From Coffea arabica (lineage: Eukaryota > Streptophyta > Magnoliopsida > Gentianales > Rubiaceae), in NCBI RefSeq assembly GCF_036785885.1, contig NC_092317.1, positions 3,722,501 through 3,786,500 on the forward strand: 64,000 nt of DNA. The letters are read 5' to 3'. The number at the start of each line of letters is the position of its first letter. Positions within the stretch are counted from its first letter, which is position 1. Shown in pieces: positions 37,956 through 51,760 of this stretch. Made by a program: the position numbers and the translations under genes. The notes below the pieces were generated by a model. It had not been told where the DNA came from. It ran no database searches and saw nothing but the letters and a program-made list of their open reading frames with translations.

Positions 37956-40900
37956 TTAGTATAATTTATCTACTGATATTACTTGCATGAACACTTTTAT
38001 TGAAAAGTTGGCACAAAATTTTATGTTAGGCAATAAAATACGTCTTAGGTGTGTTTGCTTGCCGGCTTTTGAAGTTACTGTGGGGATTAGGTTTATTTGC
38101 GATAAAAATCTTACTTTCGTAAGAAAATTTGGGAAAAGGTGTGTTTGCTTGCCTCTTGTTTGAGCATTGATTCACATTGTGACTACCACAGCTAGCCACA
38201 GCAATGGATGAGAGGTTAGTTGTTATATTTGTTTACAATATCTTTATTACTATACTTATGAACACTATAAGTGGTAATGCAATATGTTGGTTTATGTAAA
38301 TGGTTACTTGTTAGAACAGGATTCAACCTCAACAGCAACAAATGGTTACTTGTTACATATGATACAGCAGAACCCGAAGAGAGAGGCAGAAAAAGACTAG
38401 CACAGCGATGACAAGCATCCAAGTCTGAATGAAACAACAGCCGCATGCAACTCCTTTTGATTAGCCAATGAATCACCCATTCGTAAATATAAACCTCTGC
38501 AACAAGGGCTGCATAATCTTTGGACTGAGGCTACATTCTGATAACTAATATGATTTATATAAAACAGCCTCATGAGTGGTATTTCCAATGGAAATACAAG
38601 AGCTGTGAAACAATCAGTTTATGTAAAAAATTCACTTATGTTATATAAACACATTAACTTTTGCATAAATCTTAATCATCTATATACACTGTATTATGTA
38701 TCCATCCATTGCCAATCAAAACCTCTGCCCGAGCCACCTCACTCGAAGCCTGAGGCCGGCCCCTCTTCAACTAGTTTGAATACAAGTGACAGAAACAGCA
38801 AACCATTATAGCTTCAGAGACAAAGACAGCATCTGGAGAAGCACGATGTTTCGGCCCATCAGATGGGCCACCTTAGCTCATGGCCCCTTGTTTGAGCTTT
38901 GTTCCAATGTACACCAAAGTCTCCCAAGGGTCTTTCAGAAGATAAAACCTTCACTAGAAAAAAACAAAAAAAAAAAATCGTTCGTCTTTGTCTTAACTAA
39001 TTCATCCCAATTTTTTTCCTTTTAGGGATGTTACAAAAATTAATGAGTTAATTACCATCCAATATAAGATGATTTTAGAAAATTACCGAGCCATGCTGGG
39101 AGATTTTTGATCCATGTATGACCTTGATAATTTGCTTGTCATGAGTTTCTCCACCTCATTGGGTTAGGTTTCTCCGAAACGTAAGTATCAAGGGATATAT
39201 TATTTGTCTCCATATCTTATAAATTCTGAACCTACAAGCAAAATCCCCATACAACAGACGTTTGCTGATGGCACATTATTGATGATAGATTGCTTTTGCG
39301 CATTATTGGTGATTAATAAGTTTATTATTGCTGGGGATATCATTACAAGCATTATTATTGATCAAGTAGAGATATAATTAGCCGGAACTGGTCAAGCTCA
39401 CGCCACTTTTGTAACAGGCCCTACTTCACATGATGCCCATTTCCATCGAAACATCGACGTTTGGAGTTAGGGTCAAATGCGCATGCATGAGCGTACAGTT
39501 GCAGGGATGCATGAGTTTTTTGACAAATTGTACTGTCCAAATAAAAATTACAAGAAGCCAACAAAAAATTAAACACACATCAAAATCATCAGTCCCCAGG
39601 TGGCATTTTCTAGATAGAGTTACACTAGTGCAAGCAACAAAACTGATGTCCCAAGCCGTGATAAAAACAAAAAGAAAAAAAAGGGTTAGTCATGTACTCC
39701 TCCTGCGTTCCTGGAAAAGACCATTGACAGTGAAAATTTGCCCTTTCTTATCATTCTTATTTTTGTTTTTGCTACGTTCCCCTTTTTCTGTGTTTTAATG
39801 CTCTAACTGATCAGAAGTCCTACGGAATTCATGTACTAAACAGAAATGGTTGTGAAGGATTTTTTCCACGGTAGTGAAGAATAAAACGATATACTCTAGA
39901 CGAAACTTGGGGAACGAAATTAGATTCTAAGCAAGGAAAATTTTTCCTTCTATTAAACCTTTTCAGGGACTTCTATGGTTTTCTTTTTCCTTCAAAAGAA
40001 AAAGTAAATTTCCAATACTTGGCTGTGGTGACTAAAGCTTTTGGTAAGCCCCGACTCTCTTTATCGGACAAAGGTGTGAAGGCAAAAGAACAAGAAAGAA
40101 TGTTTTGGAACCTGGACCTATCAAAGATGGACGTTAAGATTAAAACTTCAATGTGATTGTTCCGTGGTAGAGTCACTCTCTCTCTCTTTATACATGATTT
40201 CACTGGTTACATTTTTATTGGTAACAATCAATCAAACGTTTCACCCTCCTTAGTCTTGCCTTGGTCGGTCTAGTGGTTGACCTTGACGACTGATGAGATC
40301 ATGAGACTTGTAGAACAGATAAGACACTAAATTCTGTTGAGAAATGTGACTATATTGTTGTTTTTCAACTTTTTTCATTTTACTTTTTCCCGTTCAGCAG
40401 AAAATTTCAGGTTCTACAACAGGAAAATGGGATAAAGGACTAGCTATTTTACCGTCAAAATAAGGACGTAATAGTAATGTCCCTAGCTATTAAGCGATTG
40501 CGTGTTGGGACTCATATTTGTGGTATGCATGGGTCCAGTATAGAGTAAAATCAGAAAGCAGGTACCTTCTTCTCTTTCTTCCGTTTCTTTTTTTCTTTCG
40601 TTGGCAAAATTCTGCATCAGACAAGTTATGTAATCTGCAACAAAAATGAAGTGCTTGCTATCCTGTGTAACTAATGGAAAAATATATAGTTCTCAGTTCT
40701 CAGCAGCTACTACTAAAGATTAGTCACGTTCTTTCCATATTTTATACTATACAAAGATATCTCGTTATGATTATAAGCAACGTACGTCTTTGTCTGTTAC
40801 TTTGTCTCAATTACTCTCAAACTTCCAGAGAACAAATATCTAAGATAGGATAAAGAAAGAGAACATCTGATCTACACGAAAACCTCTGTAAATTAATAAT

Positions 40901-42971
40901 CTTGGAACCATACAAATTCTCTTTATTAATTAATCAATAAACTGATAATTTATTAATTTATTGAGTGTACTTACAACTTAAAGAAACACCCGCTTAATCA
41001 ACTAAAGTTTTATTTTATTTTATAAAAATATAAATTATTCTTTTAATAAAAGGATGCTAAAAGTTTAAGAAATATAAGTCAATCCATGTCTACTTGATTT
41101 ACAAGTATAATTTAATTCTATTAATGTCTTCAATATATATATGTCATTGATATCATTTTTCTATGATCAAGTGGTCAAAAAGTCTTGAGAATATTAAATG
41201 GTAGATGTCCACTTTCATTTTATTAAATGCATACAATGAATTAAATTAACAATAACAATATAACGTATATAAATGATATGCAAGTCTTCTTATAATAAAC
41301 ACAGACAAAGTCTTCTTAATTAACTATCTCATTATTTGTTAAACTATGACTCTCCATCTAAAAAGCATTCATAAATAAATAGTATACTCATATTTTAGGA
41401 AAAACATTATATGTAATTTTAGTGAATTATTAATATATAATATGGACAGGACCAAAGGGTTATGCAAGGTTTTCAAAAATAAATTTATTATCTTATCATT
41501 TTATCAAAATTATTAATTTAACTCGTTAGCCCAAATTACGATCAGAAAAAATTACTATTATTTAATTGAGATTATTAATTTTCTGAATATTAATTTATAG
41601 AGATTTTAGTGTAGTACTTATTTTAGTTTGATATTAGTGTCTTCACCGGCTTTTATCCAATTTCATTTCACTAAGACCAAGGTTTAAAGAAATAGACAAA
41701 GTACTAGAAAAATAGCAACAAAAATAATGTGCAAAAGAATAAGGACAATGGTCAAATATAATTAGCTTTAATTTTTTTGACCTAAAGCTCAAGTGTATTG
41801 CCTAAGCACCATTCTTTTTTCTTCGTCTATTGAAGCCCTAACTACTATTCTTAGCGTATGCTTATGCCTCCCTTACTCGAATACAATTATTTTGCTTTTC
41901 AATATTTGTTTGGCATAAGTAATTCCAATAAAAGGACATTTTTTAAAAAAATTTAATCCTCTCATTTCCGAAATAATCTCATTTTAGTGTCTTATCCCTT
42001 GCACATTTGGTCCCTTATGCATTACGAATTATGATATATTTTGTTTCACTTTAGGTCACATTTTGATCTTAACACGTATAATCCCTTGTGCTTTTCTAGT
42101 TTGAAAATTTTGTATACCACTTTTGTAACTAAGTATTTTAGAAGCATACTTTGAGTACACAGCAAAATACAAAATATGAGGGTACAAAAGGTAGATAAAA
42201 CCGAAAAATAAATGGATTCGTTGCCTGATTCGGACCCGGAATGTAGGTCAGATCCGGTCCCGTTTCAATCCATTGTCAACCCTAGTAATTCCAGGTGCCA
42301 CGGAGCCCTTTAATTTGCCATTTCAGGGTCGGCTTAGGCCAGAAACCTTTTTCTTATCGGGTAAAAATAGTGTGTGGTTCCACTTCAACTACAGTCTACA
42401 TCAAGCCCTCGAGAATTATTTTGATTCCGACACATAGCAACCCCACCAAAGTAGATGTTGACTACAGAACCTCGTCATACCCTGTCCCAGAAACCCTTTT
42501 CCAACTGCACAGCCATCGCTCAACTGCACAAACCACCCATAATGGAAAGATAATCTAAACTAAAATAAAAGTTGAGGGATTCGTCAATACGACATTTGTG
42601 TTGCCATGAAAACTTGGTTGGGGAGCCAAAATTCTTTCAAACTCCATTCTGACTTCTGAATAGGTGTATACCCAAGTCAAATAACAATCATATGCTCGAA
42701 CTTAAGTTCGAACTCTGAATTTAGCTTAATTGCTTGTATTAAGAACTTGCTTTGACAATGCTATGTACATTCCCATAGCACAATCATCCAAACACAAAAT
42801 TGAAATTGAACTAGCATCATTTACAAACACAAAATATCGACACTACTACTGCATCACAGCATGTCCATACAAAATTGGCAAAACAAAAGGCATGCAAAAA
42901 CGGCTGTTAGGGAGGAACTTATCAAATCTAACCCAATGCCCATGCAGACAATAGCTTTCCAAGAACTAGCA

Positions 42972-44339
42972 TTAGTGAGGTTGGTCTTGGCAATTACTCT
43001 CACCTTGCCAACTCCATACAATGTCCTTGAGGGCAGGCCTAACATCCTCATCACAAAATTTCTTATACTCTAGTGTGTCACCAGCGGACTTAGAAAACTC
43101 AACCACGGCCACCTCCGGCGCCACCTCGAACACCTCGGCCTTTACCGTTAAATTCCCTTTTCGGCCCTCGGAAACCCCTTGCATCTTCAAGGTGAATTCC
43201 TTGGCACCAACAATTTTGTAGTTGAGCTTCTTGGCCAGTGACTCCAACTTTCCCATGATCACTGAAGCAGAGCTCTTGGATGTGAAAAGTGAACCTGATT
43301 TTCTTTTGTTCTCAAATAGACTAGATAGATCAAATCCTGATGACATTGATGATATGAACTCAAATGCATTATAAAAAGGCGGCGATGATTTCGTTTTTAC
43401 CAAATTTGCTTCTATGTTGACGTCGTCCTTCTGGTCAAGATTGTCTTGACCCGGTTCTTGGATTGTAAAGGCAGTTGGCCGGGTGAATCCCTTGAGGAAC
43501 CAGGGGACTCTCATGATTGCTGGAATTAAAATCCTTTTCTCCGGATCGGCAACTAGAAGCTTTGTAACCAACCTCCTTGCATCACTTGAAAACCAAGGTG
43601 GGATCTCAAACTGGGCCTTGAAAACCTTCCTGTACATCTTCACGACATTTTCATCCCGAAATGGTAAACACCCGGCTAGCAGAGCATACAAGATAACCCC
43701 ACACGACCAAATATCAGCTTTTGCACCATCATAGCCTTTCTTCCTCAGTACCTCCGGCGCAACGTAAGCAGGGGTGCCGCATTGAGTGTGCAACATCCCA
43801 TCATTTCTCAAATGCTCAGGCAAAGCAGAAAGCCCGAAATCCGAAATTTTCAGATTCCCATCATCGTCCAGAAGCAAATTTTCCGGTTTCAGGTCCCTGT
43901 GCGAAACCCCGCGACTGTGGCAAAAATCCACAGCACTAATTAATTGCTGAAAATATTTTCTTGCCACCTCTTCTTTGAGCTTCCCTTTAGCGATTTTGGC
44001 GAAAAGCTCGCCGCCTCTGACATATTCGATGATGAAAAAGATTTTCTGCTTTGTAGCCATGACTTCTTTGATCTCCACCACGTTGGGGTGTCGAACCAGA
44101 CGCATTACCGAGATTTCTCGCTTGATCTGCTCCATCATGCCGTCTTTCTTGACGTGATCTTTGTTGATTACTTTAATAGCAACGCTTTCGGAAGTGTTGA
44201 GGTTTCTACCATAGTAAACCTTGGCAAAGGTGCCTTGGCCTAACAGCCTGCCCATCTCGTACTTGCCAAAAATGATGTTTCTGTTGCCATTGATGAGGCC
44301 GTAGGTTTCGGATAACGACTTTTCTGATTGGACCTCCAT
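42972..44339 (-). CDS. CIPK25: CBL-interacting protein kinase (CIPK25/5-like)
   Basis: An intronless 455-aa Ser/Thr kinase of the SnRK3/CIPK family, which calcium-sensing CBL proteins recruit to membranes. The kinase domain starts near residue 27 ([18 protein letters not shown]). The ATP lysine is K56, the catalytic aspartate D149 in HRDLKPEN and the DFG motif is at 167-169, with a complete activation loop up to APE. The C-terminal regulatory part holds the NAF/FISL motif ([19 protein letters not shown], roughly residues 320-340), followed by a PPI-like region with VFEVAPE and [14 protein letters not shown]. The lack of introns places it in the intron-poor CIPK clade; resemblance is strongest to Arabidopsis CIPK25 and CIPK5, and orthology is inferred. 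The start is an ATG in a good context (CAATGGAG). All core catalytic residues are intact. Confidence 0.95.
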   Translation of the reverse strand: MEVQSEKSLSETYGLINGNRNIIFGKYEMGRLLGQGTFAKVYYGRNLNTSESVAIKVINKDHVKKDGMMEQIKREISVMRLVRHPNVVEIKEVMATKQKIFFIIEYVRGGELFAKIAKGKLKEEVARKYFQQLISAVDFCHSRGVSHRDLKPENLLLDDDGNLKISDFGLSALPEHLRNDGMLHTQCGTPAYVAPEVLRKKGYDGAKADIWSCGVILYALLAGCLPFRDENVVKMYRKVFKAQFEIPPWFSSDARRLVTKLLVADPEKRILIPAIMRVPWFLKGFTRPTAFTIQEPGQDNLDQKDDVNIEANLVKTKSSPPFYNAFEFISSMSSGFDLSSLFENKRKSGSLFTSKSSASVIMGKLESLAKKLNYKIVGAKEFTLKMQGVSEGRKGNLTVKAEVFEVAPEVAVVEFSKSAGDTLEYKKFCDEDVRPALKDIVWSWQGESNCQDQPH

Positions 44340-46725
44340 TGATGAACGCCTGGAGGAAGATGCTGAAGGGCCTCCTTATATGGGCTGCTTGCTTGAAGGA
44401 GTGAATAAAAGAGGTTTGTCTTTTTTTTTTTTTCCCTTTTCCTTTGGGTTCCAGTGAGGGGGTTGTTTAGTAGTGACAGGAGGACATGGTTTTGGTATTT
44501 TTGGCGTTGGGGCAAAGGCAGAGGGGTGGAAGGACTGGAGAGGGCGGCAAGCCCATAGAAATAGAATGATAGAAATATCTACAAACATTATTATGTGGAA
44601 ATTTGTCCCACTAAAAATGGGACAAGTGGAAAACTTGGGATGTTCTGTTGACAGGGAAATAAAGAATTATAAACCATTTCAATTAACAATTTCACAAAAA
44701 CAACTTACTTTTCCTTTTAGGTCTTGTGGGTTTACCATTCGTGCTGGATTCTATGTGTGGTTTTGTTATTATTCTTTTATGCTTAAGTGATTAATTGGTG
44801 GGACCTAAACTATTTGATTGAAAAATGAATACAATGGTTTATTAAGGGGAAAAAAAATTAAGTAATTGAAGAGGAATGCCGAATCAACTTGGTCTATTGG
44901 AGAGAGAGAGACAATGCATTAGAAGAGTGAATTGCGAAAAGGATTATCCTGATGTTGATCTTTCATGAAGAGGGTTTATGTAAGAATAAAAAGACAATTA
45001 TTCAAGCTTTAGGTTTATGGGTCTGTGTTTGGTCACCATTGGAGCCATATTCTTCTTGAATTATTTTGTGTATGTGGAGTGTCTGTTTTGTGTTCAAGTG
45101 ATAAATGGTGGGACCTAAGCTAAAATTGAAAATTAGAAATTCAAAAAAAAAAAAAAAAAAAAACTACAAGTGGTTAGTGTTAATTGAAGACCATGGTATA
45201 TATTCTTAGTGACAAGACTTGTGCTTTTGATCTTTTCTGGAGTCAGCTAATGTACGAATTTTCTTTTGAGGAAGCCACTTATTACTAGTATCATTTTATG
45301 ACTTATAAGGTATTTCACAAAAAAAAAAAAAAAAAAAACTGTAGAGCAGTTCTGTTATAAGGTATAGAAGTTCAGTTCTAGAAAAAATGGAGATGTATAA
45401 ACTGTAATATATATATTTATTAGGTGCTGCAAGTCTATGTTTTCAGAACCGGACCGGGTATCGACTCGGCCGAGGTCAGGGGTCAGGGGTCAATGGGTTC
45501 GACCGGGGGTCGATAGGGGTCGAACCGGATGACGTCATCAATAAAAATTATTTAAAAATTAAAATATTATATATAAAATATCTAATAATATGTTAATATT
45601 AATAAAGGTATATTCATATATATTTGATGTTTCAAATATATTTAACAAGAAAATACAAAGAAATTAGAACAATCAAGTAGCAGTTTATGTTATTTAATAA
45701 ATATTAACAAGTTTAGAATTAAAATTATGAATTTAATTGAAAAATAACATCAAATTTTAGGACAATATTTATAAAGTATGAAATATTTGAGGTATATTAA
45801 TAAGTTTTAACAATTTAGGGGGCCAAAACATAATATTGAAAAGATTGAGTTTTTTTTTTAAAAAAAATGGCCATTGAACCAGAAAAACCGATTTTTTTCC
45901 GATCAAACCCAATTTTTGACCGATTTTGACCGAACTTTAAATTTCCGTTTTTTTACCATGATTCGGACCGGACACTTGGCCGGTTCCTGATTCGACCGGC
46001 CGGTCCGGTCCGAGTTTCAAAACAGAGCTGCAAGTTTGTTTCCTCGGGGAGGATCTCTTAAATGAATTCACAATCAAATGGAGGCTAAGAATAGGGATTC
46101 AAGACAGGGGGAAAAATGAGGAAAAGACAGAGAAAAACTTATATATTCTGATAAATTAATTAAAAAAAAGGTCACTGATAATCCTTTGCACACACCATGT
46201 TGCAGGAACTGTTCCTACGGGCTCCAGTTTGGTTCTAATGTTGGTCTTAGACAACATCAATTTATTATGTTAGAGAATATATTCCGTTGTTAAACTGTCA
46301 TAGTTTAGACTTATTTTTAGTGTTTCATTCTTATTCTTATTTTTTTTTTCTTTTTGTAGGTATTCAAATCATTTTCTTTTGATTTCTCACATTTTGTTCC
46401 CTAAAATTATAACATGGACTTTGTTAAACCGCTAAAAGAAGGAGAACATTAGTTGATGAATTCTAAAATCAGGTCCATTATTGCATTTGATGCCCCTTTT
46501 TTTTCCCTTCTTTTTTGTTGATAGTTTCCATGCTCTACTAAAGGAACCAATGAAATATTTGTGACTTTAAGTTCATGAATAAGGGCTTTCAAACATTCCA
46601 TTTGAAAATAGATAGTAAATTGCTTTTGTCCAGTGGACATGAACATACATCTCTAACCCCGTCCAAGATGGTAAAGAAATTAAAAGAGCAAAAGAGCAAA
46701 GCTTCCAAATGTTCCATTCATCAGA
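44340..46725. other. Intergenic region between CIPK and FEY-like gene
   Basis: Contains the CIPK promoter and leader and the downstream flank of the FEY-like gene. A T-run in the CIPK leader is at 44419-44432 and A-runs lie near 45143 and 45320. One MULE-type MITE is at 45435-46026. No other gene is supported. Confidence 0.6.
45435..46026. mobile_element. MULE-type MITE with CCGG-rich ends
   Basis: 592 bp flanked by identical 9-bp repeats GCTGCAAGT (45426-45434 and 46027-46035). The inverted ends read TGTTTTCAGAACCGGACCGG on the left and, reversed, TGTTTTGAAACTCGGACCGG on the right. GC-rich ends enclose an AT-rich core without a coding frame. The 9-bp duplication points to Mutator-like transposition. 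Confidence 0.82.
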
Positions 46726-47835
46726 TCAGAGAGATGATCCATATCTGCAGTGGATTTCTTTGCCCTCAAGGAGCTTCTCCACAGCATCAGAAGGAAGGCC
46801 AACCATGTCTAGCGTCTTCTCCCACACCAAATCACTAGTCTTTTCATTGTATGCTGCTTTGGCAGGCTTGATGGGACGACAAGAATAGGAAAAGTAAGCG
46901 CACACAGCCAACTTTTCAGCCTTCAACTTACCACAAAATTTTGGGATATCTGGATCAATGGCCGCGAAAAGAGCACTCCTCGACCCCTGTTGAGCATCAA
47001 AAAGGAAAGATGGCATGCATTGATAAGCAATTTGCACCACTTTTGAGAGATCCCTTGCAACATTTGTGCGAACAGATCCAGGTTCAACACACAATACATC
47101 AATGCCTTGGGGGATATTTCTAGCAAGAATACTGGTGAACATCACCTGTGCTAGCTTACTACCCGAGTAAGCCCTTAAGCTTGTGAATTTCCTTTTACCA
47201 GAAAAGAAATTCATGTCATTTGGATCGACAAATCCAACAACATTCATGAGAGAATTCACATTTACGATTCTGCTTGGAGCTCCTCGTTGTAGGGATGGCA
47301 GAAGTAGCACGGAAAGCAATGCTGGTGCAAGATGGTTGACCTGCAAATGCGTTTCATATCCATCCCTTGAGAACTTTTGTGGCTCTCCCATGGAAAATAT
47401 CCCTGCGTTGTTGATTAGAACATGCAACGGTTTCATGGATGAATTCCATGATTCTGCAAATTTCACTACTGATTCTAGAGAAAGAAGATTGATTTCCATA
47501 ACATCGACGTTGAGGAGCCTGGAATTAGGCTGCCTATCGTTCCATTTCTCGATTATTTGATGGGCTGCTTTTGGATTTCTTACAGCCATGACAACATGAG
47601 CTCCTGATTCTGCCAATTGCCTGCCTATCTCAAGTCCAATACCACTAGTGGCTCCGGTAACCATGCAACTAAGGCCACTGAGTTGCGGTAAGGGATATTT
47701 CCTGGGCAAATGTTTTGCTTTGATTTTCTGAAAGAGTCCCTCGGATAACAAACGAGACCATCCTCTGAGCCATTCCAGCCAGTCCAATTCCTGATTCTCT
47801 TGCTTCTTCAACAGGGAAGAAGAGGGGGCAGCCAT
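46726..47835 (-). CDS. FEY: FEY-like short-chain dehydrogenase/reductase
   Basis: An intronless 369-aa protein of the SDR superfamily. The cofactor motif TGATSGIG is at 60-67, NNAG near 141-144 and the catalytic YxxxK as YSGSK near 221. The N-terminal ELDWLEWLRGW and the C-terminal WEKTLDMVGLPSDAVEKLLEG with a following CRYG match Arabidopsis FEY (FOREVER YOUNG) closely. FEY has been linked to meristem and leaf development; its substrate is not known to me. The basic position after the second beta strand (AVRNPKAA) favours NADP(H), by inference. All catalytic residues visible are intact. The ATG at 47835 starts the frame, and length fits the family. Confidence 0.9.
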   Translation of the reverse strand: MAAPSSSLLKKQENQELDWLEWLRGWSRLLSEGLFQKIKAKHLPRKYPLPQLSGLSCMVTGATSGIGLEIGRQLAESGAHVVMAVRNPKAAHQIIEKWNDRQPNSRLLNVDVMEINLLSLESVVKFAESWNSSMKPLHVLINNAGIFSMGEPQKFSRDGYETHLQVNHLAPALLSVLLLPSLQRGAPSRIVNVNSLMNVVGFVDPNDMNFFSGKRKFTSLRAYSGSKLAQVMFTSILARNIPQGIDVLCVEPGSVRTNVARDLSKVVQIAYQCMPSFLFDAQQGSRSALFAAIDPDIPKFCGKLKAEKLAVCAYFSYSCRPIKPAKAAYNEKTSDLVWEKTLDMVGLPSDAVEKLLEGKEIHCRYGSSL

Positions 47836-50800
47836 TACTGTTTATGCCTGCCTATCTTCTTCTCTATTTCAAGAAATGCACCTGTGTCTCAAGTAAAAGT
47901 TATAATTAAATTCCAGAAAACCTGAAAGGCTTTAGAATCCCCTCAAGAATATTGCATTTTTGAGACATTTATTGTTGTGCCAAGAAATCAATTAAGAGGA
48001 TCTGCAGCAATCATTGGTGTTGTTCTGCAATTTGGAGTATGCTTAAGAACATCATCATCACGTTATAAGCGTTTTCTGGAGCCAATGTCTGTGAGGTATA
48101 TGCATGATCCATGTAGAGATTGAATATGGTCAAACGAGCAATATATGTGAAGGAAATCGGGAATGAATGCTTTAACCGAAATATCACGCATTTTCTATGA
48201 TAAAGTTGCGTGGGAGATTTCATCATCTGATTCCTTCAGTTTCTCTTTAGAATTTTGGAATTTGTTAAAGAAAAGGAAGTATAGAGAGGAAAATAATCGT
48301 TTGAATGTAGAGTATTTCTTTTCTCAGCATTTCAACTTCATTCTGTTCTTCCGGGGAAACAGAATGCAAGAATGTAACAACGCAAAAAAATCTTATATAT
48401 GGTACTTTTTTTTGGCCAATATATTGGCAAGATGGGAGCTAGGTATTACAAGCTAATTTAGATGAAACGGGATACATACCTTGAACGGATGACGATCACA
48501 AAATCTAGCCCTCGCCGCCCCCCTAATACCTCAAATTGTATAGATTCTTCATGTTCTTGCACGCAAAAACCTGTGCCATTAACGTTGAAACACAGGTCAG
48601 GCAAAAACAATTTCTTGAATACTTGTGGGCTGAACCCCGAAATGCTCTTCATCATAATGAGATGAAGGGCTGTTTTAACACATTCACCTGTTATTGCTTA
48701 CTGCATAATCTCAGATTTTTGTATTCGAAGGTGAGAGATGAGTTCCTTCCGCATTAAGAACATGATTTCTCGCACAATTTGAGCAATTGTCACATTTTTT
48801 TTCTACAAAATATTTGAAATGCAGAGTGTGACCATCTCTTTGGGCCGTGGATTTGAATCATGATGAGTTGGGAAGACCACATGTCTGTCTCCCACCATTG
48901 CAGACTAAAAGCCCATTCAAGATGAGTCTGAAATTCGCAACGCCTAAACCTTTCATGGGCTAGTCTTCGAACAGAAATTATGATGGGCCTTGATCTGTAT
49001 TCCACTCCTGGAACTTTCCATTGTGATTCTCCCCAACGAATACAACAGGGCCGAAGACAGCTCGTTTCTCAGGCTTCTTCTGATTAAGATTAGACTGCAA
49101 TCGGACCGACACTCCTTCCATCTTGGATTCCATAAAGTCCAAAAACTAACAAACGTTCAAGTTCATTGAAAAAGTAAGCTGAAAAGATGTAACTATCTAC
49201 TTTTAGAGTAGTTGATCACCACCGAGGTGGTCAAGGGATTGAATACCTTGACTTGTATTCATCTCTGGAAGTTTCATCGGCGGGTACAAAGATAGCTGTT
49301 TGATTCAGTGATGATTTAGTTCAAAAAAATGCAATCGAAGTCTCTTTTCTTTAAATCCCATGAGAAATGGTGGGAGAAGGAACAGGTAGGAAGGGAACAG
49401 TAACAAGTGCAATTCCTTTCTTCTTCTTTTCTTTTTCATGAAACACATCATAATTTCACTAAATAATAAAGTTCGTATTAATGACAAAAATTACAGTACT
49501 AGACATACAAAGTTACAAATACTACAGATATGAAAAATTAATTAAAAAAAAAATTCCAATTCGACAAGGGCGATTTGACCATAATATCCCATTGTCAAGA
49601 CTCAAAGAGCAATTGCAATTTGATCTTCTTAATTAATTTACTTGAGTTATCCCGATTAAATGACTAACAACTTGCTAACGTTAGTACAAGTAACGTGGTT
49701 GCATCCCATTTTAGGATCTACAATTGAACTTAATCCAGCATCTAAACTTGGCAACACCAATGATCAAACAAATCAGGACATCACAGATTTGCTGTAAGTT
49801 TTTTTCTCTCAATAGCTGAGGCATATTCAGAAACCCATCAAATTTTCAGTCAATTTCACTTTGTTCTTCTCGTATTCCTCCAAAGCTATGGCAGTAGTAC
49901 ATAGTATTCCTTGGTGGTGGTTGACCTGTAGCTTCAAACTGAGGACCAATTTTTACATGTGCCGTATTTTGAAACAGTGGTATTCTATTTCTACTACCTA
50001 TAAAACGTGTCTCCCACGTCCAGAAAGCGTGCGCCAACTTTCGCCACTGCGCGCTTTCCAAGTCAACTCTTCAGTCCGTAGACTAAACCAATAAATACAT
50101 CAAAAATTTAGAGTCAGACAACAACCAACAATACACTGTTCAAATTTCGGCCCCGAATATTAAAATCGTACGCATTAGAATCATCACCTAACGCATTCAA
50201 CATGCTATGGGCAGTTTAAATGCTTAGACCAAATGGATGATGACATTTTTAAATCAACTCTCTTGCATAGACTATGGGGAAATAGTGCACACTAAAAAAA
50301 ACAAAGGAGAAGACCAACCGGGGCCGGCGCCGTACCATTATCACCGTGTAAAGCTACGAAAATTGGTGCACAAAAAGATGATGAAGCAATGAATTGTGGG
50401 TATTGATTGAGAACTTGTTTTTAATCAAAGAATCTACTAATAGTGTCTTAGGTCTTAGTAATATTCAAAAAACAAAATGAGTATGTTCAACGAAATGGAC
50501 TGGACACCACAAGAAAAAAAACGTTTGATTATCTCTTCGAGCAGTTTGAAAGTTTGGTGACCCAATTAATGTAATTGTTGGACTAAGAATGAAACAAGAT
50601 AACATGAGTACGTTCTATCACTTCTTTTTTTTTTAATTAAGTGGGAGGTCTTAAATCAAAGACCTCCTACTTATAATCTCTTTTATTTATCGTTTAATCC
50701 AATCCTCCCGATGGTTCATTACTTATATAATTTCAAGTTATTAACGAGAAAATTTATAATTTCCATTTAGACGTTTCATTATAACTCGTCTACAGGCTAA

Positions 50801-50943
50801 GTGAATGTGTATTAATTTTTCGCTAGCATGACATGGAATTGTGGAAGATGCCTGTGGGATGGCATTTTGCCTTTCTTTGCTCAAAATAAAAGTCCTATTG
50901 CACAATAATTTGAGTTAGTTTCTGTCGCTGGAAGTATCATTGA
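47836..50943. other. Gene-free region upstream of the FEY-like gene
   Basis: About 3.1 kb holding the FEY-like promoter. No transposon termini or convincing exons were seen; short frames on both strands have no recognisable motif. Confidence 0.55.
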
Positions 50944-51706
50944 GGGATAATATCAGAAACCTCCCATGAGGTTTCTCTTAATATCACTTAGTATGCCTAA
51001 GGTTTTAAAAATAATCACTTACCTCCCTCACTTTTGTTATTTGTGTAACAAAATTTTTAAAAATCCTAAACTACCCTTTTGCTCATCTTACTAAATAAAA
51101 TACTCCTAAACTAAACCATTTTGTTTACTCCAAAAAAAAAAATCACAACATAAAAAACAATATCTAGTGGTACCACTGTAGTGTAAAGCTATAATCCATA
51201 AAAATAAAAATTTGCAAAACAAAAAGGATATTTATAAAAAAATACACTAGCACTAATTAAGTTCTATATATCCAAAATAAATTTCTTGTGAACCTTATTT
51301 TTTTTCCCCAACCTCTTCTGACCATGGTATAAACCTTTAAGTTGTACTAAATCATTATAAATATTTATTCAAAATAAACAAAAAATCATACCCGACTCTG
51401 TCATCATAAAACGAAAAAGATAAACAAAATTCAATTTGTATTAGTATTTACAAACAAAAAATTGCTTAGTCATCCAAAAAAAATGAGTAAGAGAAAATGT
51501 TGGAGAAAGGTGAAAAAGAAGAAGGTGAATTTTGTTTTTTTTTCCTTTAATTTTTTGAGACCATTATTTGATATATGAATTATGTATCCGGTTACGCTTA
51601 ATATAGTCATTGTGCAGTTACGAACGAAGGTAAGTGATTTTTTAAAATTTCAGAGGCGCTAAGTGATATTAGGAGAAACATTAGGGGAGGTTTCTAATAT
51701 GATCCC
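50944..51706. mobile_element. MULE-type MITE, older copy of the 61925 family
   Basis: 763 bp starting GGGATAATATCAGAAACCTC and ending, reversed, GGGATCATATTAGAAACCTC. It shares extended inverted ends and internal words (CACTTA..CTCC and TTTTTAAA) with the element at 61925. The flanking 9-mers TATCATTGA and AATTATTGA match at seven of nine bases, a decayed duplication. Non-coding. Confidence 0.75.
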
Positions 51707-51760
51707 AATTATTGATGTTACTATAAGTGTTTTACCAAAAAAAAAATATTTGAAATATTT

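Larger units (their letters stand above)
32339..42971. other. Gene-free, repeat-rich region upstream of NRAMP
   Basis: About 10.6 kb without a supported gene. It holds a three-copy dispersed repeat, MITEs at 33226, 34760, 34892, 36224 and 37702, a diverged copy of the NRAMP first-exon region at 34294-34530, and a 17-bp direct repeat AGGTGTGTTTGCTTGCC at 38047 and 38137. The part from 38.2 to 42.9 kb shows no recognisable element; around 40.9-41.6 kb it is very AT-rich. Confidence 0.6.

Noticed and set aside
38047-38153. 17-bp direct repeats as target duplication of a 73-bp insertion
   Set aside because: The enclosed sequence has no inverted ends or A-tail, so no element type can be supported.
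38572-38811. Plus-strand frame with a Pro/Ser-rich end
   Set aside because: Low-complexity, no domain, no convincing splice signals.
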